Assembly: GCA_007449985.2 (NCBI GenBank)
Contig: VIIQ02000592.1
Coordinates: forward strand, 496,001 to 560,000
DNA length: 64,000 bases
Reading direction: 5' to 3'
DNA from: Desmodesmus armatus
Lineage: Eukaryota > Chlorophyta > Chlorophyceae > Sphaeropleales > Scenedesmaceae
Positions within the stretch are counted from its first letter, which is position 1. Each line of letters opens with the position of its first letter. Shown here one piece after another: positions 33,955 to 45,971 of the stretch. The notes under the pieces were generated by a model that worked only from the letters and a program-made list of their open reading frames with translations, did not search any database and was not told the DNA's origin. Position numbers and translations under genes: made by a program.

Positions 33955-34426
33955 CAGGGCTGTTCTCTGCCTGCTTGTTTGCTTGCCTGCATCATGGCAG
34001 GTTGGGTGGTAACTGTGTGGCTCTGGGGACTGCGAGACTGCGAACAGCTTGTGTAGCAGTAGAGAGAGTCACATAATGTTGAACCGGCCGGTGTCACAGT
34101 TGTGCGTAGAGCTTGTGACTGTGTGCTTACAGTGTGGGCTGTGGCTGCAAGCTCTGCAAGGATAGCACCCTGTGCAGTATACAGTGCAAGCAGATCTGCC
34201 ATGGCCACTAAGTCAACATCGCCGACGCCAGGGTTCACAGCACAGAGCGGCCAAGCCTCACCGGTCGTGACAAAACAGTAGCCACTGTGGCAAAGCTCAT
34301 TTCCAGGTTGCAAGCACTACACATGCGACTTGTTGAACAATCCACACACATAGATTCAGCCCTAGCGCAGCCTGTTGGGCTTCATGCACATCCACGCACC
34401 ACACACACCCACCCACCACCCATGCA
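33955..34426. other. Shared 3' region of two convergent genes
   Basis: The plus-strand regulator-like gene ends at 33,954 and the minus-strand VPS33 gene ends at 34,427, so 472 bases hold both 3' untranslated regions. TTACA at 34,127-34,131 is TGTAA on the minus strand, the usual green-algal poly(A) signal, about 300 bases after the VPS33 stop. No TGTAA was seen for the plus-strand gene. Confidence 0.55.
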
Positions 34427-37400
34427 TCATGCTTTGTGCGGTATGCTGCGTGCCGACTGGTCAATAAAGCTGTCCAGCAGCGTCCGCCCATTGACGATCT
34501 TCGTCGTCAGCACCAAGAAGCGCACATTGTTCTCCGGTCTGCTGGCCAGGAACCGCAGGGCGCTGATCTCTGTGAAGGTGATGCCACCCAGCATCACCAG
34601 CAGCACTGTCTCTGGGGCGCCCGCAACGACTCCGCTGCCACTGCCGCCCTTCACCTGCCTGTCAACAACCTGGCCTGAGGGCTCCAGCACCTACAGGCAG
34701 CATGTGGTGGAAAACTGATAAATCGATCAGCCAGTTATACACCTGTAGCTATGAAGCTTGAGAGTCCTAACTGACATCACCGATATGAGGAAGTGGTAAG
34801 GCAGGTTGAGCACATGCGAAGCACTACAACCCACAGCCCTGCACTGCACCCAGCGAAGCAGCTCCTACCAGGCACGGCTGAGCATGAACATTCAACACGG
34901 CACATGCTCCACACATGTGCAGTGCTGAATGTGTATGCCTAGTCGCGCATGGCAGGAGTTGCCCCTCTAGTTGCAGCGCAAGGCATTGCCATGGTGCTGC
35001 TGCATGCAGTACGAGGAGGGAGATTACAAGGCAGGTTGAGCACATGCGCAGCACCACAACCCAAATCAATGCCCTCCACTGCAACTAGCGGGGCAGCTCC
35101 TGCCGTGCGCAACCGAGCATGAGCATTCGACACGGCACATGCTCCACACATGTGCTGTGCTAAATGTGCATGCTCAGTCGCACATGGCAGGAGTCGCTTG
35201 CTAGTTGCAGTGCAGGGCATTGCCATGGTACGGTGGCTGATATCACGCGTGCCATCACACGCGCTGCTAGCAGACAACACTGTTCAATCAATGAGACGCC
35301 GTTGGCCTGCACCCCCACGTCTGCCATGAAAGAGCATTATCTCTTTGCTTTCCCGCTCTACTGCTCCCTTCACGTCCCCCACTCCTCTACCTCCCCTGCA
35401 TTACTGCTCTTCTTGGCTTCCCCGCTCTATCGCACTTCTTGCCTCCCCCGCTCTACTGCTCCATTCGGCCCCCAGCACCTCCTGCTTACCTGCAGTGAGT
35501 CAAACTGCCCGCCAGGCATCATGGAGAGCACCTCTGCCACAGGGCCCCACCCACCCTTCAATGCAGCCTCAACCAGGCGAATGGAGATGGGCGCATAGCC
35601 CTGCAGGACACCAGCACACACTTCTTTGTCAGATTCAGTCACAACACTATTTGGTTAGCCAAGGGGGGGGACCCCTACCGGCCCGGTGGCCACACACACA
35701 TTAGCTGAGAAAACCCAACTGTTGAAAGCCCGAGGCAGAGCCTCACACCGATGGTAGACGCCAGCACCCCTGGACCAGGAGGTGCCCAGCGCCCGGACCA
35801 ACACAAGCATGTGAGTCAGTCACAACACCACAGTCGACCATGGTGCTGACAGCATACACCTTACGGCTGCTTTTGCACAGCTTGATTGGAGTGTGTGTGA
35901 TGTATAAGCGCCCATCAAGTTTGCAAGCTTGCTGCACACGTTTTCTTTACAGCAAGGCTGGTGTGATAGGGTGTGTCATCCTGTCAACGTTATGATGCAA
36001 CTTCAAGCCCCTCTTACATACACATCCACTCTCAACACTGTTGGCATATCTGCGCGGCCTTTCGAGGGAGGTGGGGGTGCAGCTGCTCTGAGGCCAATGC
36101 CCCCTTGAAGGCCAATGCACATTCCTCACCTCCTGCGGAACTTCAGCTTGTCAGCCTCTGACCCCCTGCCCCTCAGGGGCGGCCCAACCCTCTCTGTGCA
36201 CTACCTACCCCGAAATGGCACTAAGTCAGCACACTAGCACACCTTGTAGAGGTATGAGACGTCTGCAGGTGTGTCGCTCATCTGGTCCGGCTCGTTGACC
36301 AGCAGGCGCAGACCCTTGCGCAGTGCCGAGTAGTTGAAGCCGCTGGCACGGCTGCTGCCAGGCAGGTGTGCCTTGATCAGCCCTGCAGGGTTCAGCAGGT
36401 GCAGGTGGGGTACATAACATTTTGGCAAGGGACCAAAGTATCAAAGGCCAGGGTGATAACATGCGCCTGTTGCTGAAGCTAAAGATTTGTCGGGTATCAA
36501 GATACTTGGAACGCCTGAATGGCATGGCGGCGCACACGGCAGCTGAATGGCAGCTGACTGCATACACGTGTGAAAACGGAGACCTGCAGGGGGCAAGGCC
36601 ACACTGTCTAGTTGGATCCATGCCCTGCTGTGCTGCTGCTTGTAGCACGATGCTGCTGATGCTGCTGCTGCTTGCAGCACGCTGCTGCTGTTGCTGCTGC
36701 TGGGCAGTCAGGGAGCAGAGTGACTTCACTGCGCACCTGCCCGCTCCAGGTGTGTGAGTGTGAGCAGGTGTTGGTGGCCGTACGCTGCCAGGAACTCGTT
36801 GCGTAACGTGTCTGCACATGCAGCAGCAGCAGCAGCAGCAGCAGCAAAGGGCAAAGGACGGAAGCTGAATCAAACCATTTGATGTGAAACATCGTGTGGC
36901 AGTGACTGTACGTGATCAGTCAACATACTGAGCAGCCTGCTCTGGATGCACTCAGTGCACCACGACCTCTGCAAGGCTGCTGGCCTCCCTTCAGTGGCGT
37001 GGCTGCTTCGTGCTGGATGCTGCTGATGGCATGCCTCAATATGCTATAGTCCAGGCGAGCTGCACCAAACGGCCACATATGCAAGCTGGCACCAGAGCAT
37101 GTTTTGCCACCACAGCGCACACCCACACCCATGACACACATGGACACAACCCCCCCCCCCCCACGGCCACAATCCCTTGAACGCAGGATCCAAAAGGCTT
37201 GTACCCATACCTGCATGCTTCTTGGGCAGTCCATTGCCCACGTAGCTCAGCAGCACCAGCAGCCGCAGCACAACCAGGGGATCACTGCCTCGCCACATCA
37301 ACTCCTGCACACCAGATCACACAAATTGTCTGGCTACCTCAGGAGTGTGATGAGGTTGTCCGTAATGTCATGCAGCCCTCCTTTGAGGGTACAGTGTCTG

Positions 37401-40400
37401 CAGCCAACACTAGACCAGCGTTGGCTGCATGAGAAGCTGCTGGCGGGGGTGGCAACAGGCACACTGACCATGTCACACATTGGTTTGCCTGCCCTCTCAC
37501 CGTGATGTACTTGCAGCTCTCCTCCATGTCGTAGGTCTCCAGTATGTCCTGCTCAGCCTTCAACCGGTCATGGAAGGTCTGCACAGCGACAAACACAGGC
37601 AACACAAGTGTAGATGGATACACCTACCGTACCCTACACGCGGGCATCAGGTGTAGGCGACGTCTAAGATACATTCGTGGTGTGTCAGACATCGTGTGAT
37701 GTACATCGGTACGGCGGCAAGATGGCCACTGCAGAGCAGTCACACATGCCCCCCCCCCTCCCCGGGCGTGGCGACGAGTGCCTGGCACCTCTCTACGTCA
37801 CACTGCCCCCCTCCCAAACACACCCCACCCCGCCCTTCTCTCTGTCTGCTCACCTGCTGCTTCACACCCTCAGCCATAGGTACTGCCAGCAATCACCCCC
37901 CCCCCCTGCCCGGGGCTTGACAAGCTGTCACCTGCAGCTCTCTGCGTCACACTCCCCTCCCCCCTCGCAAACACACCACCCCAACCTCCTCTCTCTGCCC
38001 ACCTGCTGCTTCACCACCTCAGTCACAGGTACTGCCAGCACTCACACATCACACACTCACACATCCCCCCCCCCCACCCCCCAACTCGACAAGCTTTACC
38101 CTGCACCTCTGTGTCACACCTCACCCCCACCCTTCTCCCTCTCAACCCACCTGCTGCTTGACCACCTCAGCCACAGGTACTGCCAATATTCACACCTGCC
38201 ACCCCCCCCCCCCCCCGCGCGCCGGCTTGACAAGCTGTTGCCAGCATCTCGTTTGGTCACACTCCCCCCACCCCCCCACCTACCCACCCCGCCTTCTCTT
38301 TCTGCGCACCTGCTGCTTGACCACCTCGGCCACAGGCACTGCCAGGTCTGACAGCCTGTCCAGCAGCAGCAGCTTGGGCAGCCCCTTCACAAAGCTCTTC
38401 AGCTCCGACAGGTCCTTGCTGCCCAACTCAGTGTACTCCTTGCGCGCATCACGCGCATACGCCTGCAGCCTGACACGCCAGGACAGGACAGGACAGGACC
38501 ATTCGCACAGCACAGCATGACATAGCACAGCATTGCTCACAGCACAGCATGGCCCCAGCAACATCCAGCTACCGCTCTAGTACTTCACAACAACAACACT
38601 GCGCCAAAAGCTTTCAGCCTCAACATGTCAGCAAATTCAGAACGGGGCAGTTGCAGGATGTGACGTGGACAGCAGACCAGCCAAAGCAACCGGTGCTCCT
38701 CCACAGCACACAGCCACAGGGCCCATCCAGTTGCAGCAAAGAGACTCCCAAACCCATGCATTCAGACTGTTTCTTTCTTTTCAGCAACTCACCGCTGACT
38801 GGTGATGTAGTAAGGCAGGTCCCGGAACTCCTTGTAGAAGGGGTCCGTGCTGTTCAGCAGCGTCACCCCACTGCCCCTTCCTGACCGCCCCCCTCCATCG
38901 GGACCTGTGCTGCTGCTGCCTGCACCTGCTGCCCCCTCCTGCCGGCTGGGTATGTATGCCACGCTGCCGTTTTTGATCCCTGTGACCTCATCGATAAGTC
39001 CCTCAAACGTTATTTGAGTGACCATAGGTGTGATGAAGTCACACTCCCGGTCAAGGATGATGGCGCGTTGGATGTGGCTGGCGGCGGCAGCAGCGGGGGG
39101 GAGCGGGGTTTCCTTGCGCATCTTGACCAGCATGTCCTTCACTGCTGAGGCTGCTGGACCCTTGCCCTGCAGGAACAAACAGACATGACAGATTCCTGCT
39201 CATGGATGGATGATACACACGTACCGGCTATGTCAACACCTGTCGCTCTGCACCAACAAACCGAAATCCACGGTCACCAACAAAAGAGATGCACAGGCAC
39301 GCCATAAGGACCAAGCTTAAGAAAAAAAATCAAACCGCACTGCCCACCACCCCACCCACCATCTGCACGCCTTGGTGCTTTGGTGCATGCACACCCTGTG
39401 CAGCTGCTCCCCCCCCCCCCCCCCCCGCCTCACTTGCCTGCAGTCGTGGGATGAGGCCAAACATGTGCTGCAGCTTCATGACAGCACATGCTGCCTGGAA
39501 CAGCGGCGACGGGTCGCCATCCAGCACAAAGTCCCTGCAGCACGCAGCCAACACCCCGCAGGGATCAGTCAACATCACATGGCTCCCTGGTCACCCTCTC
39601 CTCTTGTGAGTGTCAGCATGCTTGTGTGTGAGACACACATGGCTTGGAGCCCTGAATACATACTAGGAAAATTTTCTTTTTTTGCTCGGACACATGCTAC
39701 TGCACAGGCACTGGATGGCATGCAGCATGAGCTCACATACACCAGACAGTAGTGCATCAAGGCTGACATACAGCAGAGCCTGCCTGAGGCAAAGGGTGCG
39801 TCAGGGATTTATGTTCTGTGCTTCACCAAGGCTGAGTATAGTAGAGGCAAGGCAAAGATTGAAGCAGGGACAGGTTGTGTGCTGGACCGCAATTGGGCCC
39901 TGCGGACACATCAGCAGGAGCTGCCTCTCACTTGAAGGCTGTGTCAAGCTCCAGTGAGATCACGTCGTCATCAACAGGGACCAAGTCCAAAGGAAACTCG
40001 CCCTGCGACACCACACCACACATCTTGTCTCAGCAGACCACATCAGCACCTGTGTCGAATGCCATCAAGCAGGGGGGCGCTGGGCATGATGGCATGGTGC
40101 TGGGCTCCAACCTACGCTGTGCACGCCACGTGGCCTGCATCTGATGCACATGGTGATGCCCTCACTTCCAGGCAGCATACAACCCCAACACAAGTCCCTT
40201 GACGGCTCTGCAGGCCTGCCAATGATTACCCGGGATTCAATGTGGACCCAAAGTCATTCTACTGGATGAAAACAGTTCTTCTGGATGATGCTGGCAGGCT
40301 GCCTGCGCGATCACTTCCCATGCAGTTCCTCTAAGTAAATCACTCCCAGGCATCAAGCCTGCCCTGTCTGCACCCCCCTCTTCCATCCACTGTCCCAATG

Positions 40401-41912
40401 GCATGTTGGAGGGGGGGGCGTAGGGGAGGGAGGGCATACAAAATTCATCCGGTGAAAGACATACAAGATGCATACAAAATGCATCCGGTGAAAGAGGGGG
40501 GGGGGCAGGGGGATGAGGGAGAGAAATATTCAACCCACCTGTGTGACCTCCCCATACAGCCCCTCATCCTCCAGCACCCGTTCCACAGCAATGGAGCGGC
40601 GAGGCACCCAGAAAACGGAGAACTCGTGCTGCACTGGGCCCCTGCCAGCACAGCACGGCACGGCACGCACAAACAACACAGCACACAGCATTGCGGCAAG
40701 CAAGCCCAGTGCTCCTTGTTGCAATGAGGCAGACAAGCAGAGCCAGAGATTGCGCTCTTCAAAAAAAAACCAGCAACCACCCTGTCTGCACACAAGTGGA
40801 TGCAGCACCACGCCCTGCTTTCCACATGCATGCAGCAACGTTTGCGCACACCCCTGCCCCTGCGTTTCCTCTCACTTGCTTGCTCTGCTGTTTTTGATCT
40901 GCCATGCGATCAGCTGCGCGTTCTCCAGTGTAGCCCTGGCCAAGTAGATCACCGGCCGTATGTCACATAACCGTGGCTCAACTGCCATGTATGAGGCATC
41001 CTCCAGCCGCAACCGCTCCAAGTACAGCAGCCTGCAGAATAAATGGATGCATGTTTGCATGTTACATGGGCCTGTGGTGTGCATGCGCATGTGCATGGCA
41101 GTCACTGGGAGCTCAGGTGATTCAGCTTGCCTCTTATCAAACCAGATGCACTGCAGTACAGATCAGGGGGATTTTGCCCTGTTGCTTTTGGCCTGTTGTT
41201 GACTGCTGCTGACTGCCAGCCAGATAGTGGACTGCGCAGCGATGCTGGCTCTGTGCTGGGCCGCACACAACATGGAAGTGGAGCAGCGCTACTGCTGGTG
41301 ACAGCGCCTTTGCCACAAAATTGTACTGGCGCACATGCCCTAGCATCAGCAGCACTGCAGGCCAGGCACAGCGGCCCCCCTTCCCTGCTCACTTGCTGAT
41401 GCCATGCTCACTGAACAGCTCTGACAGCCCTGCGTCCAGCTGCAGCAGCGCTCCACTGATGCGGGGGTCAAGAATGAGGGCCTTCTTGCCAGTCCTCTGC
41501 ACAGCAGGATCACAACAGCAACTACATGTCAACAGCAGGTGCTTGCGCACAGTCTGATTTGCTGATGGCCACACGAACAGCAGGTGCAACTGCTTGTCCT
41601 TGGAAGGGTGAGGATGCAGGATGCCAAAAGCAGATGTCTGTGGTGGTACGCCATGTTGAATCCGAAGCCACTCACAGAGTCTATGATGTCCACAAGCTGC
41701 TTCTTGGCGTAGTTCCTGTCGGAAAGGTTTTTGTGAAAGCGTGTCAGAAAGGAATGCTTGCGCTGCCGACAGGCTGGGTGGCTGTGGCAGGTGCAACAAC
41801 AGCAGCTGGAGACAGACAACCTGGCACTCTGTCCTGTCAGTCTATACCTGATCTGAACCAGGGGCACGGGCCCCGCCTCAAGTGCTGGCAGCTGTGCCTT
41901 GCCTTTGGCCAT
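34427..41912 (-). CDS. VPS33: VPS33, Sec1/Munc18 subunit of HOPS/CORVET tethering complexes
   Basis: Fourteen exons (minus strand): 41,848-41,912; 41,676-41,715; 41,393-41,496; 40,876-41,031; 40,539-40,641; 39,932-40,002; 39,438-39,534; 38,793-39,166; 38,310-38,469; 37,501-37,578; 37,211-37,304; 36,243-36,382; 35,490-35,600; 34,427-34,690. All phases agree and give 618 residues, the usual VPS33 length. Motifs: RTGKKALILDPRISG near the N terminus, IRPVIYLARATLENAQLIAW, the SM signature ILDRECDFITPMVTQITFEG with GLIDE after it (about residues 248-268), an insertion rich in Gly and Ser after it, and the C-terminal PETVLLVMLGGITFTEISAL with LRFL. Known family role: binding SNAREs and promoting fusion at late endosome and vacuole. 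Intron 7 uses a GC donor (CAG/GCAAGT). The exon 9 donor is the weak GTGCGC. Introns 9 and 13 hold tandem duplications. Confidence 0.96.
34838..35217. repeat. Two tandem fold-back elements in VPS33 intron 13
   Basis: A unit of about 232 bases occurs twice (GCAGGTTGAGCACATGCG at 34,801 and 35,031). Inside each is an imperfect inverted repeat with arms of about 65 bases, at 34,838-34,982 and 35,072-35,217, closing on a loop around CACATGCTCCACACATGTG. The arms of the second unit match better (CACTGCAACTAGC against GCTAGTTGCAGTG). The element lies wholly in the 799-base intron before the last VPS33 exon. Confidence 0.8.
37854..38187 (-). repeat. Three intronic copies of the VPS33 exon 9 end with its 5' splice site
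   Basis: Exon 9 ends (minus strand) with codons for AVPVAEVVKQQ and then GT. In the intron after it, near-identical 35-base copies of this end occur at 38,151-38,185, 38,003-38,037 and 37,854-37,888, spaced 148 to 159 bases apart, each followed by its own GT (GTGGGT, GTGGGC, GTGAGC). The real donor at 38,310 is GTGCGC, which is weaker than the copies. C-rich runs lie between copies. This is a tandem duplication of an exon/intron border. Confidence 0.85.
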
Positions 41913-43463
41913 GCTGTATTGTCCTTGCCGAGCTGTTGCTGTCCCTGTCTGTGCATCTCAAGGCAACAGCTGCACATGCTGCTGCTGTAGAGCAAGGCTG
42001 GGCAGCATGGCCCTAACTGCGTTGTTCAGCCAGGGAGAGAGGCAGCGTTATCAGGAATGGTTGAAGGAGTGACTGGCGTGTGCCTCTCTCCTGTGCGCTG
42101 CTGTAGGAGGACTAGTGCTGAGATCCGAGATCGCTTCTTCTTCTTACCAGCTTCTTCTTCTTACCAGCTGGCCGATGATGGCAGCGTTTGTTTTGTTTGT
42201 ATATTATGTCATCGAGCGTGTATTTATAATGTATATGCGAAACTGTTCGATTGCACTCAGCCGTGCGTGAAACCTCCTGAAGACCTAGACTGAAGGTTGT
42301 GCATTTCACCCCAAAGGCTGCAGCTGCTTTTGCTTTTTCACCACCTTGAATAATGACCATATATTGCACCTTTATGTCACATGGGAATCAACTAAACAGT
42401 GCATGGAGGTATGCTTTGTTTCTGCCATCACCTGGCCCACTGGCCCATACAAAGGGATGCATCACTAGCCACCACAGCGGTGTATGCGCAGCAACACACG
42501 ATGCACAGTCCCATATCGCCATCAGTATGCAATAGTAGGGTTATGCAGCTCACAAAGCCACAGCATGCTTGTTACCATGCTCAAAACCGCCAGCTGTCCC
42601 TCAGGGCCTGGCTGCAGCCAATCGAAAGTCAAAGCAGAACCAAAGACCACGGAGCAGCAACAGATACACGGTCTGTGCCGCGACAAACAAAGAGCCAAAA
42701 AAATTCCCAAAACAAATACCAAAATGGTTTGGTGCAGTGCAGGTCTGCCAAAGGATGTGGTGGTGCTCAGCGTCCCTCCTAAACCCCAGCAGATGGCCGT
42801 GGTGGGTTCTATCGCATGAAGCATGCGGAGTGCAAGCTGGCTGTGCCCTCAGCAAGTGAAGCATTGACCAGCGAGCACCCAACACCAGGACATCAACTTG
42901 ATATTATAGTTATTTGTGGGCCTGCCAACGTTGGGGCCTCTGCTGTAAAGTGCTGCCTATGCCAACCACTCAAAAAGACAACCACCAGTGCACTGTGTGT
43001 GTCAAACACAACTCACCTTCCGTCACAACCACATTGCCATCATGGCACTTCAACTTGGCACGTTGGAGTGCAGGGCACATGGACGCACAACCTTGCTCAA
43101 CTGCACGCTAAACCTATCGACATGCAGAACAAATTGGTGAAGGGGTTCAACTCCCTTGCTGAATGGTCAAGCCAAACCCGTGGGTGCTACTAGGCCCCAG
43201 CCACCCCCCCCCCCCCCCGCGAACAGGGGTGTTGGGCGTATCACTCTGGTCAGGCGTCGCTTATGACCCCTGCCACTGCTGCCAGTCGGGTTTACCTGGC
43301 TGTTGTGTGTGTGGCCAGCCGGAGGCAAAACACCCCCTTCCACGGGTAACAAAACAATCCAACACTCCTCCTCATCAAAGTCATGACTGCTGCCAACTGC
43401 AGCATCTGGTCAGGACAGCAGAGCACACTGCAACCGGCACTTGGGATGACATACATGAAACGA

Positions 43464-43465
<2 letters not shown>

Positions 43466-43555
<90 letters not shown>
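43466..43555. repeat. CA dinucleotide microsatellite
   Basis: About 45 uninterrupted AC units. It lies between genes. Such a tract can form Z-DNA and its length is usually variable. Confidence 0.97.
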
Positions 43556-43559
<4 letters not shown>

Positions 43560-43989
43560 AGGTTGTAACTCATGTGTTCAACACATGCAGCTGTGACAAA
43601 AGCGACTGTGACAACAGTGCACAAACCAGGCACCCACCCTGTCCACCTTCCACAGGCTCCCGGAGCAACCCAGGTGGCGCAAGTCACCGCATGCGTTGCA
43701 GCACAAAGCGCTATAGCATGGTCTAAAGCACATCTGCACTGGGGACGACCAGGGACAGGACCACAAAAAACCCTTGGCTCCCCAGCTGGTGCGGAGGCGG
43801 GGGCTCTGTCCCACAATACTTGTACTGTATGCTGTACTGTACTGTCTTTACTGTGCAGTCAGGACTGTACAACGATGGCCCTCAGTGCTGCCTCTGTGAC
43901 CAACTGTGTCAGGGCGCCACAAAGGACTTGACACCCTCCCCCCCCTTGACATCCGCCCCCCCCCCCCCCCACCCACCCACACACTTCTC

Positions 43990-44132
43990 CCATGAAGCAC
44001 TGCGGCTGCCCCATCCCCTGCCTTTAGTCAGTGCCTCAGTTGACACCCTCCCCCCCGCCCGCTTGACATCCCACCCCAGCTCTCTCATGAGGTACTGCGG
44101 CTGCCCCACTGGCATACCTGCCTTCAGTCAGT
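43990..44132. repeat. Tandem duplication just downstream of the secreted-protein gene
   Basis: The block TACTGCGGCTGCCCCA with flanking sequence and the following TCAGTCAGTTCCTCAGTTGA occur near 44,091-44,140 and, as GCACTGCGGCTGCCCCATCC and GTCAGTGCCTCAGTTGACAC, near 43,997-44,046. The copy nearer the gene includes the stop codon, so the duplicated piece is the gene end and its 3' flank. Confidence 0.7.
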
Positions 44133-44135
44133 TCC

Positions 44136-45483
44136 TCAGTTGAGGGTGAGGCCTGCCTTGGCGGCCTCGGGCACCTCGTGAGCCTTGTGGTGCTCTGACA
44201 TGCCGTTCTTGACAAACTTTGAGACGACATCAGCATGGGCCTGGCGCAGCAGTAGACAGCAGGCGGCAGGAGTACACGCAGTCATTGAAGGATGCAATTA
44301 TGCCATATAGTATACGTTTAGTCGTTGAGACCAGTCACGTATGCAGTCATGCAGCGCTGAGACGTCAGGTCATCCAGTGAGATGTGTGGCGTATCAGGGG
44401 CTATCAGCAGCATGAATGCCCCTCCTGCTGTGTTCAGCAAGTGAATGGCTGATGAATGCAGCCAGGCACGTACAGCCAAGCGACATGTTGGTCCAGCAGC
44501 AGATTTGATGCATGTGTGTGAGGGTTGTCAGCGGCTGCTGCATTCCCCCTCATCAATGTCAGTGCCCTGTGTGTGACACCTCCTCCACACTGTGTTTATG
44601 GCATGAGCTCCCCTAAACATCATAGCAACTAGTGCCGCGATGTGTGCATGTGCCAGCCAGCACCCTACCTGGACAAGCAGCGCAGCAGCAGGGCTTGACC
44701 CCTTCTCCACAATGCGGACGCCGTTGGGTGTGTGAGTCACCTGGAGAGTCATTGGTTGTTGGACAGCAGCAGAGGCAGCAGCAGCAGCAGGGTTAGTCAG
44801 TGCATGTTGCAGGGCAAGGCGACGTGAACCGAAGCTCAACTATGACCAGGCAACAGCCAGACACTGTCCTGGTATCCAGGGGCAGCGACAAACACCAGCA
44901 TGCCTCGCTTCTTACCAGTGTGCCAGGCTACCTAGTCTAGTGCAACCAGCAAGCAGCTGATAGTCACTAGACACCCACATCAAGTGCCGACGGTGTCGAC
45001 ACCCCAGCCTCGCAGTACAGCAGCCCACCACACCTGCATGTCCAGCTTCTCAGCATTGCTGTAGACGGCCCTGAACAGTGGGTCAAAGTAGGCCGGTGTG
45101 TGGCTGCACTGGCCCTTTGCACAGGATGCCAGCAGCTCCTTCATCTGGGCCACATGGGTCTTGATCAGTGCAGCGACCTCTGGGTCCTTTGACTCTGTCA
45201 GAGACTTGATGCCATCCTTAGTTTTCTCGACCTCGCGACTGATCTGCTTGTGCTGGTTCAAGAGGGCCATGAAGACGGGGCCAGGGCACTGCTGTCCATC
45301 GCCACCGCAGCCCATCATCCCACCACCCATCCCTCCTTGACCCATGCCACCCATACCAGGACCCATCCCCATGCCAGGACCCATTCCAGGTCCCATGCCC
45401 ATCCCCATCCCAGACCCTCTGCGCTGTGCTGCTGCAAGGGCCACCAAAGTGCAGGCAAGTGTCAACAGTAGGAGGTGCTTCAT
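44136..45483 (-). CDS. Small secreted protein with two copies of a helical domain
   Basis: Exons 45,034-45,483, 44,669-44,740 and 44,136-44,240 (all phase 0; donors GTGTGG and GTAGGG, acceptors CTCCAG and GCCAG) give 208 residues. An N-terminal signal peptide is clear (MKHLLLLTLACTLVALAAA). A low-complexity Gly-Met-Pro segment follows (residues about 24-56). The rest holds two related halves: each has F-x-L, then an I/V-x-K stretch, T-x-x-G-x-K/R-x-x-E-x-S-x-P, and a helix with a conserved His (KTHVAQMKEL; QAHADVVSKFVKNGM). From memory, the spacing and the phrase SKDPEVAALIKTHVAQM resemble secreted bacterial proteins of unknown function, so ancient transfer is possible. Cys residues at CGGDGQQC and CAKGQC might pair or bind metal. 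Function unknown. Confidence 0.85.
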
Positions 45484-45971
45484 GTTGCCTGAACTGGTTT
45501 GATTGAAGATGTTAAGGTGTCGGTGTTGTCAAATTGTACTTGTAAGCGTTTCAGGTAAATGAATCTGTGCAGGGGAAGCCAACATTCACGAAGTTGTCCA
45601 GCTCCGACACCGATTACGACAGACTTGTCATCCCCGTCACTAACACTTCGGCTGTATTGTGGTTCATAAAAAGTCTTGTATTTTAAATTCCTACGACTTT
45701 GGCCTCAGAAACATCCTCTCACGACGGTGCAGTGTCCCTGCTGCAGCTGCCAGACGCATGTTCATGGAAGTCCATGTTCATGGTAGGGCAAAAGCCAGCT
45801 GAACGGTATGCAGCGTCAGGGACTGAAAGTGAATGAAGGCGCAACGTACCTTCCACACTCGGTTGGCCCTTGGAGACGAACAAGCACTGCTGTTGAACTG
45901 ACTCCTGATCTGAGCACACTCCTCACCGCAGCGGGTCTCTACACTGTGCTTCCTCGAGTTCCACGTCCTCG
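45484..45971. other. Divergent upstream region of secreted-protein and LRR genes
   Basis: The genes on both sides start away from this 488-base interval, so it should carry both promoters. No TATA-like box stands out, although CATAAAAAGTCTTGTATTTT near 45,666 is AT-rich. The part from about 45,790 on is duplicated upstream of the second LRR gene (from about 51,508), so the duplication included the promoter side. Confidence 0.55.

Larger units (their letters stand above)
41913..44135. other. Intergenic region between VPS33 and the secreted-protein gene
   Basis: This is the upstream side of VPS33 and the downstream side of the 44.1-45.5 kb gene, both on the minus strand. It contains an AT-richer stretch at 42,180-42,370, a doubled CTTCTTCTTCTTACCAG near 42,132, a CA microsatellite, and a duplicated block near 43,980-44,130. 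Several frames of 90 to 190 codons exist, the longest running through the CA repeat, but none has splice support or a recognised domain. Confidence 0.5.

Noticed and set aside
43292..43816. Frames of 174 and 187 codons across the CA repeat
   Set aside because: They exist only because the dinucleotide tract has no stop; they encode Val-Cys or Thr-His runs.
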